This document shows, one piece after another, positions 1-7,761 of a stretch of 20,493 bases of DNA. The notes beneath the pieces were generated by a model. The model did not search any database. It saw only the letters and a list, made by a program, of their open reading frames with translations, and was not told the DNA's origin. Position numbers and translations under genes: made by a program. The stretch's first letter is position 1, and every line of letters begins with the position of its first letter. Source of the stretch: an uncultured Helicobacteraceae bacterium (GTDB taxonomy: Bacteria > Campylobacterota > Campylobacteria > Campylobacterales > UBA6016); the NCBI GenBank assembly GCA_937973585.1, contig CALJKN010000013.1, positions 1-20,493 on the forward strand. The letters are read 5' to 3'.

Positions 1-564
1 GAGAAAATCAGAAACGAGGAGATCAAGGTTCATCTGGTTCACTCTGCCGTAGGCTCTATCACGGAGAGCGACGTGGAGCTTGCAAATGCCGGAGAAAATA
101 CGCTGATTATAGGCTTTAACGTAAAACCGAGTGTGGATATAAAAGACAAAGCCGAGAACTACGGCCTTGAGATCAAAACATATTCCGTAATATTTGAACT
201 AATAGACGATATCAGAGCAATAGTAGGCGATATGCTCTCTCCAATCAAAGAGCAAGTCTCAATCGGAAAAGCCGAGGTTAGAAACCTGTTTACGGTCGGA
301 AAAAATCTGGTAATTGCCGGTTGTATGGTAACCGACGGTACGGTAACCAGAGATGCAATCGTCAAAATAACAAGAAATTCAGCCGTTGTGTTTGAGGGCA
401 AAATGGGCTCGCTCAAAAGATTCAAAGATGACGTTAAAGAGGTGAAAGCCGGATATGAGTGCGGTATCGTAATCAACGATTTTAACGAATTCAAAGAAAA
501 CGACGTAATCGAGTGCTTCAAAACCGTGACAAAAGCGGCAGTCTTTACCGAGAGCGAAGAGTAG
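1..564 (+). CDS. infB: translation initiation factor IF-2, C-terminal part (5' truncated by window)
   Basis: The reading frame is open from base 1 to the TAG at 562-564, so only the last 187 codons of IF-2 are present. The part seen matches the C-terminal half of the protein. It opens with a segment like the IF-2 linker region (KVHLVHSAVGSITESDV), continues with a GFNVKP-type strand and an IYxLIDD-like helix (here FELIDDIRAIVGDML), and ends with the beta-barrel domain IV that binds formyl-Met-tRNA (KVRNLF-like and VAGCMVTDG-like elements). IF-2 is the GTPase that places initiator tRNA in the 30S P site; its G domain lies upstream, outside the window. The neighbours rbfA and rimP are the classical partners in this translation operon. 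Identity is secure from both sequence and context. Confidence 0.95.
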   Translation, partial: EKIRNEEIKVHLVHSAVGSITESDVELANAGENTLIIGFNVKPSVDIKDKAENYGLEIKTYSVIFELIDDIRAIVGDMLSPIKEQVSIGKAEVRNLFTVGKNLVIAGCMVTDGTVTRDAIVKITRNSAVVFEGKMGSLKRFKDDVKEVKAGYECGIVINDFNEFKENDVIECFKTVTKAAVFTESEE

Positions 565-572
565 GATCTAGT

Positions 573-923
573 TTGGAAAAGAACGTTAGAATCCTCAGAG
601 CCGAGTCGGCTCTTACCGATTTGGTCGGAGAAGCGATCGGGAGCCTTGGAAATGAGATGATAAACTCTCTCTCCATCACAAGGGTTGAGTGCTCCAGAGG
701 GATAAGTGATGCCGCCGTATATATATTGGATGAGAATTTTTCTGAAAATGAAAAGAGAAAAATCATCTCCGAGCTAAAAAAAAGCGGTTCATATATAGCC
801 AGATACTGCACCGCTACCGGAGCTATCGCAAAAATGCCGAAAATGACATTTTGCTTTGACGATAGCATGGAGAAAGAAAAAAGATTAACCGAAATTTTGG
901 GGTCTGTGAAAAAAGATGGATAA
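573..923 (+). CDS. rbfA: ribosome-binding factor A (TTG start)
   Basis: This is a 116-aa protein of RbfA type, a KH-like fold protein needed for late 16S rRNA/30S maturation. The N-terminal helix (KNVRILRAESALTDLV), the strand containing SITRVECSRGISDAAVYI and the C-terminal IPKMTF-like strand (here MPKMTFCFDDS) fit the family. An ATG exists at 513, but using it would mean 20 extra residues read inside the end of infB. The TTG at 573 begins the conserved region, lies 8 bases after the infB stop and follows a weak AGGAT (563-567), so I prefer it. The length fits the family (about 115-130 aa). The stop overlaps the rimP start by 8 bases. Confidence 0.88.
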   Translation: MEKNVRILRAESALTDLVGEAIGSLGNEMINSLSITRVECSRGISDAAVYILDENFSENEKRKIISELKKSGSYIARYCTATGAIAKMPKMTFCFDDSMEKEKRLTEILGSVKKDG

Positions 924-1338
924 AGAGATACAAAAAATAGTTGAGAGCTTTGGGGCGACCCTATACGATACCGAGTTGGAATCGGTGGACGAGAGTCATA
1001 TATTTAGGGTTCTCATACAAAAAGAGGGTGGAGTAGATCTTGATTTATGCTCCTCAATCAGCCATGTTTTATCCCCGTATCTGGATACGAATCCCCCTGT
1101 AAAAGGGAAATACTTTTTAGAGGTTAGTTCCGCCGGAATTGAACGAAACCTTAGAAGACTCGATCTATTTGAAAAATCAATCGGTGAACTTGTAAAAATC
1201 AAGCTAAAAGGCGGCGAAAAGCTAAGCGGCAAAATAACCTCCGTAAGCGGTGACAAAATCACGGTTGAGTGTGACGAAGGCTCAAAAGAGTTTTTGTTTG
1301 GCAATGTCACAAAAGCTAAAACATATTTTGAGTGGTGA
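916..1338 (+). CDS. rimP: ribosome maturation factor RimP
   Basis: This 140-aa protein is of the RimP (formerly YhbC/DUF150) family and assists 30S subunit maturation. Visible family features are an N-terminal domain with LYDTELESV (the usual LV..E) and FRVLIQKEGGVDLDLCSSISHVLSPYLD (compare the typical R(V)xID...G(V)xLDDC..vSr.ls..LD). The PVKGKYFLEVSSAGIERNL segment matches the highly conserved Y.LEVSSPG.dRpL. A C-terminal Sm-like barrel follows (GELVKIKLKGGEKLSGKI). It starts at an ATG inside the end of rbfA and ends on a TGA overlapping the ribD start, so the three genes appear translationally coupled. Confidence 0.93.
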   Translation: MDKEIQKIVESFGATLYDTELESVDESHIFRVLIQKEGGVDLDLCSSISHVLSPYLDTNPPVKGKYFLEVSSAGIERNLRRLDLFEKSIGELVKIKLKGGEKLSGKITSVSGDKITVECDEGSKEFLFGNVTKAKTYFEW

Positions 1339-2342
1339 CGGATAAACAATTTTTAGAATTAGCCGCCCAAAAAGGGTGGGGGTATCAAGGGCTCACATAC
1401 CCGAATCCCGCCGTAGGTGCTGTAGTTACCAAGAACTCCATGATTGTATCTGTCGAAGCCCACAAAAAAGCGGGCGAACCGCATGCCGAGGTTGAGGCTT
1501 TAAAATCGGCTTTTTTGCTCTTATCGCCGGATTCCGACGCAAAAGAACAACTCTCAAAGATAACCTCTTCATATGAAATTCACGACTTTTTAAGAAAAAA
1601 CGGCAAAAATGTTTTTGACGAGTGTGAAATGTTTGTCACATTGGAGCCGTGCGCCCATGAGGGGAAAACCCCGTCTTGTGCTATGCTTTTATCTGATTTG
1701 AAGCCTAAAAGGGTTGTCATAGGGTATCCGGACAGATCCAAAAAAGCGGCCGGCGGAGCCTTGATGTTGGAATCCGCTGGGATAAAAACGGAGATTTTGG
1801 AGGATATCGGTTGCTTTGAGTTATTGGAACCGTTTTTAATTTGGCAAAAAGAGAGATTTGTTTTTTATAAGTTGGCTATGACTTTCGGTGGCAGGGTCAG
1901 CGGAGGTAAAATATCCAGCGATGCTACTTTTTTGTATACTCATGCCTTGCGGGACAAAATCGACCTTTTGATGATCGGCGGAAATACCGTGAGAGTCGAT
2001 AGCCCGACACTTGATTCCAGACTCGTAAACGGCAAGGCTCCGGATATTTTGATCTACACAAGAGATAACAATTTTGTTAGAAATGCCCCTCTTTTCTCTG
2101 TCGCTGGGCGTGAAGTATTTATCTCAAATAGCCTTGATATACCAAAAAACTACAATTTTGTAATGATTGAGGGTGGAAACGGGATGCTAAGAGAGAGCCT
2201 CCCTCTGGCCACCCACTACCTTTTTTATATGGCTCCCAATTTTTACGGATATTCCGATTTGTTGCCGACAGATTTAAGTTTGAAAATCTTACACTCACGA
2301 ATAGTTGAAAATAATCTGCTCGTATGGGCAAAGAAGGTATAA
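1332..2342 (+). CDS. ribD: bifunctional riboflavin biosynthesis deaminase/reductase RibD
   Basis: RibD carries out the second and third steps of riboflavin synthesis: deamination of the pyrimidine made by GTP cyclohydrolase II, then NADPH-dependent reduction of its ribose. The deaminase zinc site is visible: H51-A-E53 in GEPHAEVEAL, and C107 and C116 in LEPCAHEGKTPSC. The N-terminal substrate loop reads TYPNPAVGAVV. About 45 residues separate the HAE motif from the LEPC motif, roughly 25 more than in the Escherichia coli type. The C-terminal half (from about residue 170) is a shortened reductase domain with KLAMTFGGRVSG, TFLYTHALRDKID and MIGGNTVRVDSPTLDSR. Translation starts at GTG 1332 or the adjoining GTG 1335, both overlapping the rimP stop. 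The 336-aa length is slightly short for the family. Confidence 0.92.
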   Translation: MVTDKQFLELAAQKGWGYQGLTYPNPAVGAVVTKNSMIVSVEAHKKAGEPHAEVEALKSAFLLLSPDSDAKEQLSKITSSYEIHDFLRKNGKNVFDECEMFVTLEPCAHEGKTPSCAMLLSDLKPKRVVIGYPDRSKKAAGGALMLESAGIKTEILEDIGCFELLEPFLIWQKERFVFYKLAMTFGGRVSGGKISSDATFLYTHALRDKIDLLMIGGNTVRVDSPTLDSRLVNGKAPDILIYTRDNNFVRNAPLFSVAGREVFISNSLDIPKNYNFVMIEGGNGMLRESLPLATHYLFYMAPNFYGYSDLLPTDLSLKILHSRIVENNLLVWAKKV

Positions 2343-2344
2343 AA

Positions 2345-3178
2345 ATGGGTAAAAAAGATAAAGAAAACAAGCCGAGCACAGAGGAGTCTGCGCCGCAAAA
2401 TGAGAAAAAAAAGGGGAAAATCGGGCACAAAGATTATGAGGAGCAGCTGACTCATCTGCAAATTGAGCTTGTAAAACTCCAAAACTGGGCAAAAGAGAGA
2501 AATAAGCGGATATTGGTTGTACTAGAGGGGAGGGATGCTGCAGGCAAGGGCGGCCTCATCAAGACTATTACCCAGCACCTAAACCCTAGGGGTGCGAGAG
2601 TTGTTGCTCTAGGCAAACCGTCTGATACGGAGATGAATAGTTGGTATTTTCAGCGTTACGTTCCGCATCTACCTAATCCGGGTGAGATAGTGCTGTTTGA
2701 TAGGAGCTGGTATAACAGAGTCGGAGTCGAAAAAGTGATGGGTTTTTGCTCAAAAGAGCAGTACCAACGGTTTATGAGACAGGCTCCGATGTTTGAGCAG
2801 ATGCTTGTAGATGACGGGATTATATTTTTTAAATACTATCTATCAATCACAAAAGAGACTCAAGAAAAAAGGCTTGCAGCAAGACAGGATGACCCGCTGA
2901 AACGTTGGAAAATCAGCCCGATTGACGAATTGGCGCAAAAAAACTTTGACGAGTATACAAAGGCAAAAGAGGAGATGTTTGCTAGAACCCATACCCCGTA
3001 TACCCCTTGGATAGTTGTGGATGCCAATGACAAAAAGATCGCTAGGCTAAACATAATAAAAGATATATTGCTCCATATTGAGTATGACGGCAAGGAGGAT
3101 TCAAAAGTCTCTTTGATGACCGATCCAAATGTTGTAATGCTTTATAGTAGGCTCATCCAAAACCTACATGACAACTAA
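2345..3178 (+). CDS. ppk2: polyphosphate kinase 2 (class I-like PPK2)
   Basis: PPK2 enzymes transfer phosphate between polyphosphate and nucleotides, usually polyphosphate + NDP to NTP in class I. Counting from the ATG at 2345, the Walker A loop is EGRDAAGKGG (61-70) and the Walker B/lid region is VLFDRSWYNR (116-125); both are diagnostic. The GARVVALGKPSDTE and DPLKRWKISPIDELAQKNFDEY segments also match class I. The first 30 residues are a charged, probably disordered Lys/Glu tail. An upstream in-frame ATG at 2324 lies inside ribD, but the ATG at 2345 has an AGAAGG ribosome-binding site at good spacing and starts just after the ribD stop, so I use it (277 aa). Class and direction of reaction are inferred from similarity only. 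Confidence 0.92.
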   Translation: MGKKDKENKPSTEESAPQNEKKKGKIGHKDYEEQLTHLQIELVKLQNWAKERNKRILVVLEGRDAAGKGGLIKTITQHLNPRGARVVALGKPSDTEMNSWYFQRYVPHLPNPGEIVLFDRSWYNRVGVEKVMGFCSKEQYQRFMRQAPMFEQMLVDDGIIFFKYYLSITKETQEKRLAARQDDPLKRWKISPIDELAQKNFDEYTKAKEEMFARTHTPYTPWIVVDANDKKIARLNIIKDILLHIEYDGKEDSKVSLMTDPNVVMLYSRLIQNLHDN

Positions 3179-3812
3179 GACTCTGTTTGTCTCGGCTACC
3201 GGAACAGGGGTCGGGAAAAGCCATGCAACAGCAATGTTACTATCGGCGGCAAAAAAAAAGGGAATAAAGGCCGCCCCTTTTAAGCCCATAGAGACCGGAG
3301 TTGAGGATGTAGCCGAGGATGCTACTATGTTGCTTGGACTTTACAACGAGTTGTACGGCGGTAGCGCTTTTGGGGTAGAGGATATAGCACCGTATAGGTT
3401 CCCTCTGCCTGCCGCCCCGTATATCGCCTCCGGATGTGCCGATATATCTTTTCGGCCGATAGATGAAGCTCTATATAAACTCCAACAGGTATCTGACGTA
3501 GTCGTGATAGAGGGTGCCGGTGGTCTTTTTGTCCCTATTTCGCTTGATTTTTTCATGATAGATTTGGCGCAAAAATATGCTTCCGATATATTTTTTGTTT
3601 CCCGTGCCGGTCTAGGGTGCATTAACGACGTGTTGCTATCAAAAAAAGCGCTGGACGATGCTAAAATTAATTACGAGATATTTTTTAACGAACGGGACGG
3701 AGATATGTTTGAGAGGCTATCAAAGCCGTTTTTGTCAAAATACCTACAAAATACCAGAATGTTAACAAAGCAGAGTGTAGATGATTTTTGGGATAGGTTT
3801 TTGGAGGGATGA
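3168..3812 (+). CDS. bioD: dethiobiotin synthetase
   Basis: BioD closes the ureido ring of dethiobiotin from 7,8-diaminopelargonate, CO2 and ATP, the penultimate step of biotin synthesis. The N-terminal P-loop TGTGVGKSH (11-19) is the BioD-specific variant. The substrate loop PFKPIETG follows (usually KPVxTG), then ED near the ATP site, PYRFPLPAAPYIAS and the EGAGGLFVPIS loop. It is 214 aa, normal for the family. The start overlaps the ppk2 stop by 11 bases, and its TGA overlaps the ATG of the next gene. No other biotin gene lies in the window, but a biotinylated carboxylase subunit is encoded at 15606-17459. Identity is firm. Confidence 0.93.
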   Translation: MTTKTLFVSATGTGVGKSHATAMLLSAAKKKGIKAAPFKPIETGVEDVAEDATMLLGLYNELYGGSAFGVEDIAPYRFPLPAAPYIASGCADISFRPIDEALYKLQQVSDVVVIEGAGGLFVPISLDFFMIDLAQKYASDIFFVSRAGLGCINDVLLSKKALDDAKINYEIFFNERDGDMFERLSKPFLSKYLQNTRMLTKQSVDDFWDRFLEG

Positions 3813-4228
3813 AAAAGCTATTTTTGCTCTCTATACTTTGTGTTTTTGCTCTTGCCGATATTAGATTTGCCGTTGCCGAGTCTATGGATGAGGGTGGTAA
3901 AAATATAGCAAAAAAGGCATCGTTGGTTATTGCCGAAGAGCTAAAGCAGGACGTTTACCAAAACTTTGATAGCAAAGTATACGTAGAGGATGCCGCACTT
4001 GTCGCTGTAAAAAACGGCTATATAGATTTTTGTCTGGTCGGCATAGAGATATTTAGGCGGATGGGGCTTGATCCGAAAAATACAGAAAAATACGGCTTGA
4101 CAACCGTCTATAGTGGAAACGGTTATATGGTTGTCTCGAAAACCACATTTTTGGATTCGTTCGGTAGCGGTAAAAAGGATAGGCTAATCAGGAGATTGTC
4201 TATGATGGAGTCAAAAACTAATATATGA
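3809..4228 (+). CDS. small exported protein of unknown function
   Basis: I do not recognise this 139-aa protein with confidence. It begins with a clear Sec signal peptide (KK, then LFLLSILCVFALA, with likely cleavage after ALA at residue 16); no lipobox is visible. The mature part starts DIRFAVAESMDEGGKNIAKKASLVIAEEL and includes SKVYVEDAALVAVKNGYIDFCLVG. This loosely recalls the first lobe of TRAP-type (DctP) periplasmic binding proteins, which pair a GK.A..F...V.E helix with a strand and a 'leaAlk.G.id' helix. It is less than half a DctP in length. It is coupled to bioD (ATGA overlap) and converges on the sensor diguanylate cyclase, overlapping it by 11 bases. It could be a truncated binding protein or a small periplasmic ligand-binding protein; both are inference. 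Confidence 0.75.
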   Translation: MKKLFLLSILCVFALADIRFAVAESMDEGGKNIAKKASLVIAEELKQDVYQNFDSKVYVEDAALVAVKNGYIDFCLVGIEIFRRMGLDPKNTEKYGLTTVYSGNGYMVVSKTTFLDSFGSGKKDRLIRRLSMMESKTNI

Positions 4229-5579
4229 CCACATTTTTTCCGGATGACTTTGCCTTGTATAGGTTATTGTCTGCTCTTTTGAATAGGGATATCATGGTAT
4301 CCTCATCTTCAAGTCTAGATAGCCCGAAACTGCACGTTACGTTGCCGACCGGATCTATACTGTTTTGTTCGATATCACATCTTATTTTTTCCGCTAATGC
4401 AACAAGAGATTCGATATCTTGGGATTCGGCAATAACCAAAAATTCCTCCCCTCCCCATCTGTATGCTGAGCTATTTTGAACCGCCGCTGTTTTTAGCGTG
4501 TCGGCAATACTTTTTATAACTATGTCTCCTATATCGTGCCCGAACGTATCGTTTATTTTTTTGAAGTTATCTATATCTAGTAAAATCAAAGACGGCTTTT
4601 GATTTTTATCCCCTTTTGCGATAAGTTTTTGTAGATCCGAATCTAGTTTTTTACGGTTAAATAAGCCGGTAAGGGGGTCTATATTAGCCGTTTCGGATGT
4701 GTGGTAAAACTGTTTTCTATAATGCAAAATTACCAAAAATAGTGCCGCAGTAATTGCGGTCAAACCTATAAATAGCCATGCTCTCGGGGTAATATAGTTG
4801 ATTTTTTCAATGATTATAACGACGTGTTTGTTTATTATCTCATTCGTATCTTCTTGGCTTACGGTAGCTATCCCTTTGTTCAAAATATCTCTGATGATGG
4901 GTTTGTCTTTTGTAACTCCGATTCTTAGGACGTTCTCATAACCGTGCGGCTCCCCTATAATTTTTAGGTTAAACAACCCCTCTTTTTTTATTGTGTGTGC
5001 CGCTACAATCATAGACCTAAGCGTCAAATCGGCTTTTTTCTCCTCTACGAGTTTAAAAGCCTCCCTCTCTGAGTCAACAGGGATGATAACCAGATTCGGA
5101 AAATCTTTTGCAAAGCGTTCACTCATCGCCGTTTGTCTGGGTAATGCTATTGAGGCTTTTATTTTTGAGACATCATCTATATAGCTTGCCTCCGTCCGTC
5201 CGATCAAAACGTTCGGGTCTTTAAAAATCGGCTCCGTAAAGGTGAGCCACTCCTCCCTTTTCGGGGTTTGATTCAAAAAGCTCAAAATATCGCATTTTCC
5301 CTGTTTTGAAAACTCGATACTCTCCTCCCACCCTTTGGTCTGTATCAACTCGATTTTGACGTTGAGTCTGGATGATATTAGATTTATTATATCTGCTGCA
5401 ATTCCGACATGTTTTTTGTCTACTATCTGCTCAAACGGTTCCCAGTCCGGATCTACACACATTGTTATGGCATTGATGTTTTTGAGATAGGCCGTCTCCG
5501 TGTCGGATAGTTTTATCTTCTCCGACGGGTAGGCGCAGGTACAAAAAATTCCGAGGATAATAAAAGCAAAAAATTTCAT
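4218..5579 (-). CDS. membrane diguanylate cyclase with periplasmic SBP_bac_3 sensor domain
   Basis: This 453-aa inner-membrane protein is predicted to make cyclic di-GMP in response to a periplasmic ligand. In order it has a signal/anchor (1-19), a bacterial solute-binding family 3 domain (about 35-255, opening CVDPDWEPFE as in BvgS-type sensors), a transmembrane helix (about 267-287), and a GGDEF domain (about 295-453). The catalytic motif is GGEEF (376-380), with the family's DPLTGLFNR and LDIDNFKKINDTFGH motifs. The inhibitory RxxD I-site is absent: the four expected positions read VQNS. The ATG overlaps the porin stop upstream (TAATG), indicating translational coupling. Ligand unknown; SBP_bac_3 domains commonly bind amino acids or other small polar molecules. 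Confidence 0.93.
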   Translation of the reverse strand: MKFFAFIILGIFCTCAYPSEKIKLSDTETAYLKNINAITMCVDPDWEPFEQIVDKKHVGIAADIINLISSRLNVKIELIQTKGWEESIEFSKQGKCDILSFLNQTPKREEWLTFTEPIFKDPNVLIGRTEASYIDDVSKIKASIALPRQTAMSERFAKDFPNLVIIPVDSEREAFKLVEEKKADLTLRSMIVAAHTIKKEGLFNLKIIGEPHGYENVLRIGVTKDKPIIRDILNKGIATVSQEDTNEIINKHVVIIIEKINYITPRAWLFIGLTAITAALFLVILHYRKQFYHTSETANIDPLTGLFNRKKLDSDLQKLIAKGDKNQKPSLILLDIDNFKKINDTFGHDIGDIVIKSIADTLKTAAVQNSSAYRWGGEEFLVIAESQDIESLVALAEKIRCDIEQNSIDPVGNVTCSFGLSRLEDEDTMISLFKRADNNLYKAKSSGKNVVIY

Positions 5580-6928
5580 TAAAATCCGTAATTTAGAGAA
5601 AGGGTTAATGTATCGTTATCGTATCTGTAATTTTTTGAATTTCTCAGCTCATATAATGCTTTTGCCGATATATTTTTGCCAAATTTTATTTTATATGTTG
5701 CGCTCAACATTTTTATATCTGTATCTTGAATAATCTTTTTATCGGTATCTATTATCGTGTAACCTACAGAGGCGCTATCACCTAACCCCAGTCTGCTCAT
5801 ATCGTACTTTAGAGATACCTTGAACATTCCGGCATTTGCCAGAGGTGACGGGTTGTTGTGCTCTGCAAACAAAAACGGAATACCGACATATTCAGGATAC
5901 CCGCCCCAGTTGCCAAACACCGTAACCGTTTTATCGTTTCCGGTAAAACGGTTGTATGCCGCAGATACTTGTGTCCCAACCTCTTTGTTGTCGGATGTGA
6001 TTTTGGCTCCATAAAGATTGTATGAGCCGTTCAGCCCTAATTTTGACAAAAAGTCTTTAAACTTTCCGATTTCCGTTATTGAATAAGCCTGCCCTTCAAA
6101 TGTTATAGAGTTCGCCTTGTCTAGGCTGCTTGTATATGCGATGTCGGCGTATGTTCCATTCAAAACATCTTTACAGTAGTAGTTCCATATTTGAAATCTA
6201 GGGCTACCCTCTTTTGCCAGCCCGATCACAACTACACCTTGATGTGAAGAGATTTTTGAGACGTTTATGATGTCATAGCCGGTATCTATTTTGTTATTTT
6301 CATCCAGCATTAACGATGTATAGGTTTGTTCAGACATACTTTCGAAGTCTTTAAAGCTAACGACACCGTCAAGACCGGACATTTTTGCAACATACGCAAC
6401 CGTTATCGTCGTATCTTTTATAACCTGATTTGTGAGGGTGTAAGCCTCAAACAGATTTGGGATGATTCGATAGTCGTACGTAGATATAAACGGTGTATCA
6501 ATCTCCTGACGACCGAATTTCAGCTTTGTGTTGCCGTATTTATACTCTACAAATGCCTCGCCCATAACCGTATAAGGTTTTTTGTCAACGTCAAACATAT
6601 ATGCGTCGGTCTCTTTTGGATTTTTGGTTCTAAGTCCTAGATCGTCCGTTTTGTAATACGCAACGCTTCCCCGAAACGAGCGGTACTCTCCGGTTGTGAG
6701 GGCTACTTTGCCGCCTAATCCGAATGTAGTTTGGTCTAGCTTTGTACCCTTTCTGTCGTCTTGAATGTACATGGTTTTTAAATAGCCGCTTATGGAGCTT
6801 GTTTTTATCGCATCAATGAGGCTTTCATCGGCAGATAGCACGGTTTGTATTGTTGCCAAAAACAATAGACGGAAAATTTTAAAATTGCAGCCGGATTTGC
6901 TCCCGCTAAGTTTGTGCGATAAAATCAA
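5579..6928 (-). CDS. outer-membrane porin, OprD-like family (TTG start)
   Basis: This is a 449-aa predicted beta-barrel porin. Evidence is the hydrophobic signal sequence (about residues 18-33, FRLLFLATIQTVLSA), the many alternating strands, the family segment KFGRQEIDTPFISTYDYRIIPN (OprD-like porins typically carry LGRQxLxTP and D.R..PN.FeA), and a C-terminal phenylalanine (SLNYGF) as recognised by the BAM machinery. The start is a TTG preceded by a strong GGGAGGGG site at suitable spacing. It overlaps the upstream kinase gene by 23 bases, which gives a long n-region. The stop overlaps the start of the diguanylate cyclase. The substrate cannot be read from the sequence; OprD relatives pass amino acids, peptides or small organic acids. 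Confidence 0.88.
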   Translation of the reverse strand: MILSHKLSGSKSGCNFKIFRLLFLATIQTVLSADESLIDAIKTSSISGYLKTMYIQDDRKGTKLDQTTFGLGGKVALTTGEYRSFRGSVAYYKTDDLGLRTKNPKETDAYMFDVDKKPYTVMGEAFVEYKYGNTKLKFGRQEIDTPFISTYDYRIIPNLFEAYTLTNQVIKDTTITVAYVAKMSGLDGVVSFKDFESMSEQTYTSLMLDENNKIDTGYDIINVSKISSHQGVVVIGLAKEGSPRFQIWNYYCKDVLNGTYADIAYTSSLDKANSITFEGQAYSITEIGKFKDFLSKLGLNGSYNLYGAKITSDNKEVGTQVSAAYNRFTGNDKTVTVFGNWGGYPEYVGIPFLFAEHNNPSPLANAGMFKVSLKYDMSRLGLGDSASVGYTIIDTDKKIIQDTDIKMLSATYKIKFGKNISAKALYELRNSKNYRYDNDTLTLSLNYGF

Positions 6929-7724
6929 AACACCCCTCCCAGCTCTTGTTTTTTACATATCTGTTTATTCCGTAAAACAAAGCGGCGTAGCGGGCGTATT
7001 TTGTGAGTGTATCCATATCCCTCTCTTTGCGCTCATATCCGGTTAACAGGGCGTTGGCTAGCTCTTTATCTATTTTGGCCTTATGGGTACAAAAGCTAAA
7101 TGCGACAACACCCAAATCAAACAAAAAAGCCCCGTTTGCCGCCTCTATAAAATCTATAACGCCGCTTAGTCTATCACCGTCAAAAAACAGATTATCGGGA
7201 AACAGATCTCCGTGTATAACTCCGTCGTCTCCTATTGCGGTCATCTCCTCCAAGATAGACCGAAAAGGGGCAAACGGGGTATTTTGGATTATGTCCGAAA
7301 ATGAGCAAAACATCTCATTGAAGCTTTTGTTCTCTGATTTTTGTCCGGCCGTTACGGTGTGCATAGCGAAGAGAAATCGACCGATCTCGTAGAGCATGGC
7401 AGGGGTCGGCTTTGTAGGGTGTTTGCCGGTTACGGCTTTGTATATCACCGCCGGTTTGCCGCAAACCTCAAACGGTTCTTTTGTAAGTGCTGTTGCTACG
7501 CCCAGACGGCTCAAATCGTCTAGTAGCCTTATCTCTCTTTGGACGCTCTCAAAATCGGATTGTTCGTAGAGTTTAAATACCAAATTTCCGATAGATGTTT
7601 GGAGGGTGTAGACGGTGTCCGATATGCCGCTTTCGGTCTCTTTTGCACAAAATACTTTTGCGCCGGTGTGCCGTTCGACAATCTCGCAAAGCGAATTAAA
7701 CGATAAATTAGTGATAATACCCAT
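6906..7724 (-). CDS. APH-fold small-molecule kinase (homoserine kinase type II-like)
   Basis: This 272-aa kinase belongs to the aminoglycoside phosphotransferase/choline kinase superfamily. The phosphate-transfer loop HGDLFPDN carries H171, D173 and N178. The metal-binding D191 is in GVIDF, and the ATP lysine is K51 in LVFKLYE. The LFPDNLFFDGDRLSGVIDF stretch resembles ThrB type II homoserine kinases more than antibiotic-resistance enzymes. Campylobacterota usually carry a GHMP-type thrB near infB (general knowledge; not in this window), so a second homoserine kinase would be redundant. The gene is divergent from the cobalamin operon, only 37 bp away, and first in a cluster with a porin and a diguanylate cyclase. 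An L-threonine kinase feeding CobD is a plausible alternative, by inference. The ATG at 7724 has only a weak ribosome-binding site. Confidence 0.85.
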   Translation of the reverse strand: MGIITNLSFNSLCEIVERHTGAKVFCAKETESGISDTVYTLQTSIGNLVFKLYEQSDFESVQREIRLLDDLSRLGVATALTKEPFEVCGKPAVIYKAVTGKHPTKPTPAMLYEIGRFLFAMHTVTAGQKSENKSFNEMFCSFSDIIQNTPFAPFRSILEEMTAIGDDGVIHGDLFPDNLFFDGDRLSGVIDFIEAANGAFLFDLGVVAFSFCTHKAKIDKELANALLTGYERKERDMDTLTKYARYAALFYGINRYVKNKSWEGCFDFIAQT

Positions 7725-7761
7725 AGAGTTTTTAGGCTATTTTATAATGAGAGGGCTTTAG
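7725..7761. promoter_or_regulatory. short divergent promoter region between kinase and cob operon
   Basis: These 37 bases separate two divergent start codons and are AT-rich. On the plus strand a perfect TATAAT lies at 7743-7748. On the minus strand TATAAAAT covers 7746-7739. Either would leave a very short leader. GAGAGGG at 7749-7755 is the ribosome-binding site of the GTG start at 7762. The gap is too short for a cobalamin riboswitch. The -10 calls are pattern matches only. Confidence 0.35.

Noticed and set aside
513..572. Longer RbfA starting at ATG 513
   Set aside because: The extra 20 residues are read within the coding end of infB and match nothing in the family. TTG 573 starts the conserved part.
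6906..7724. Aminoglycoside-resistance phosphotransferase
   Set aside because: The LFPDNLFFDGDRLSGVIDF region is closer to homoserine kinase II, and nothing nearby suggests a resistance cassette.
7725..7761. Cobalamin riboswitch before the cob operon
   Set aside because: The divergent gap is only 37 bases, far too short, and no B12-box-like sequence is visible.
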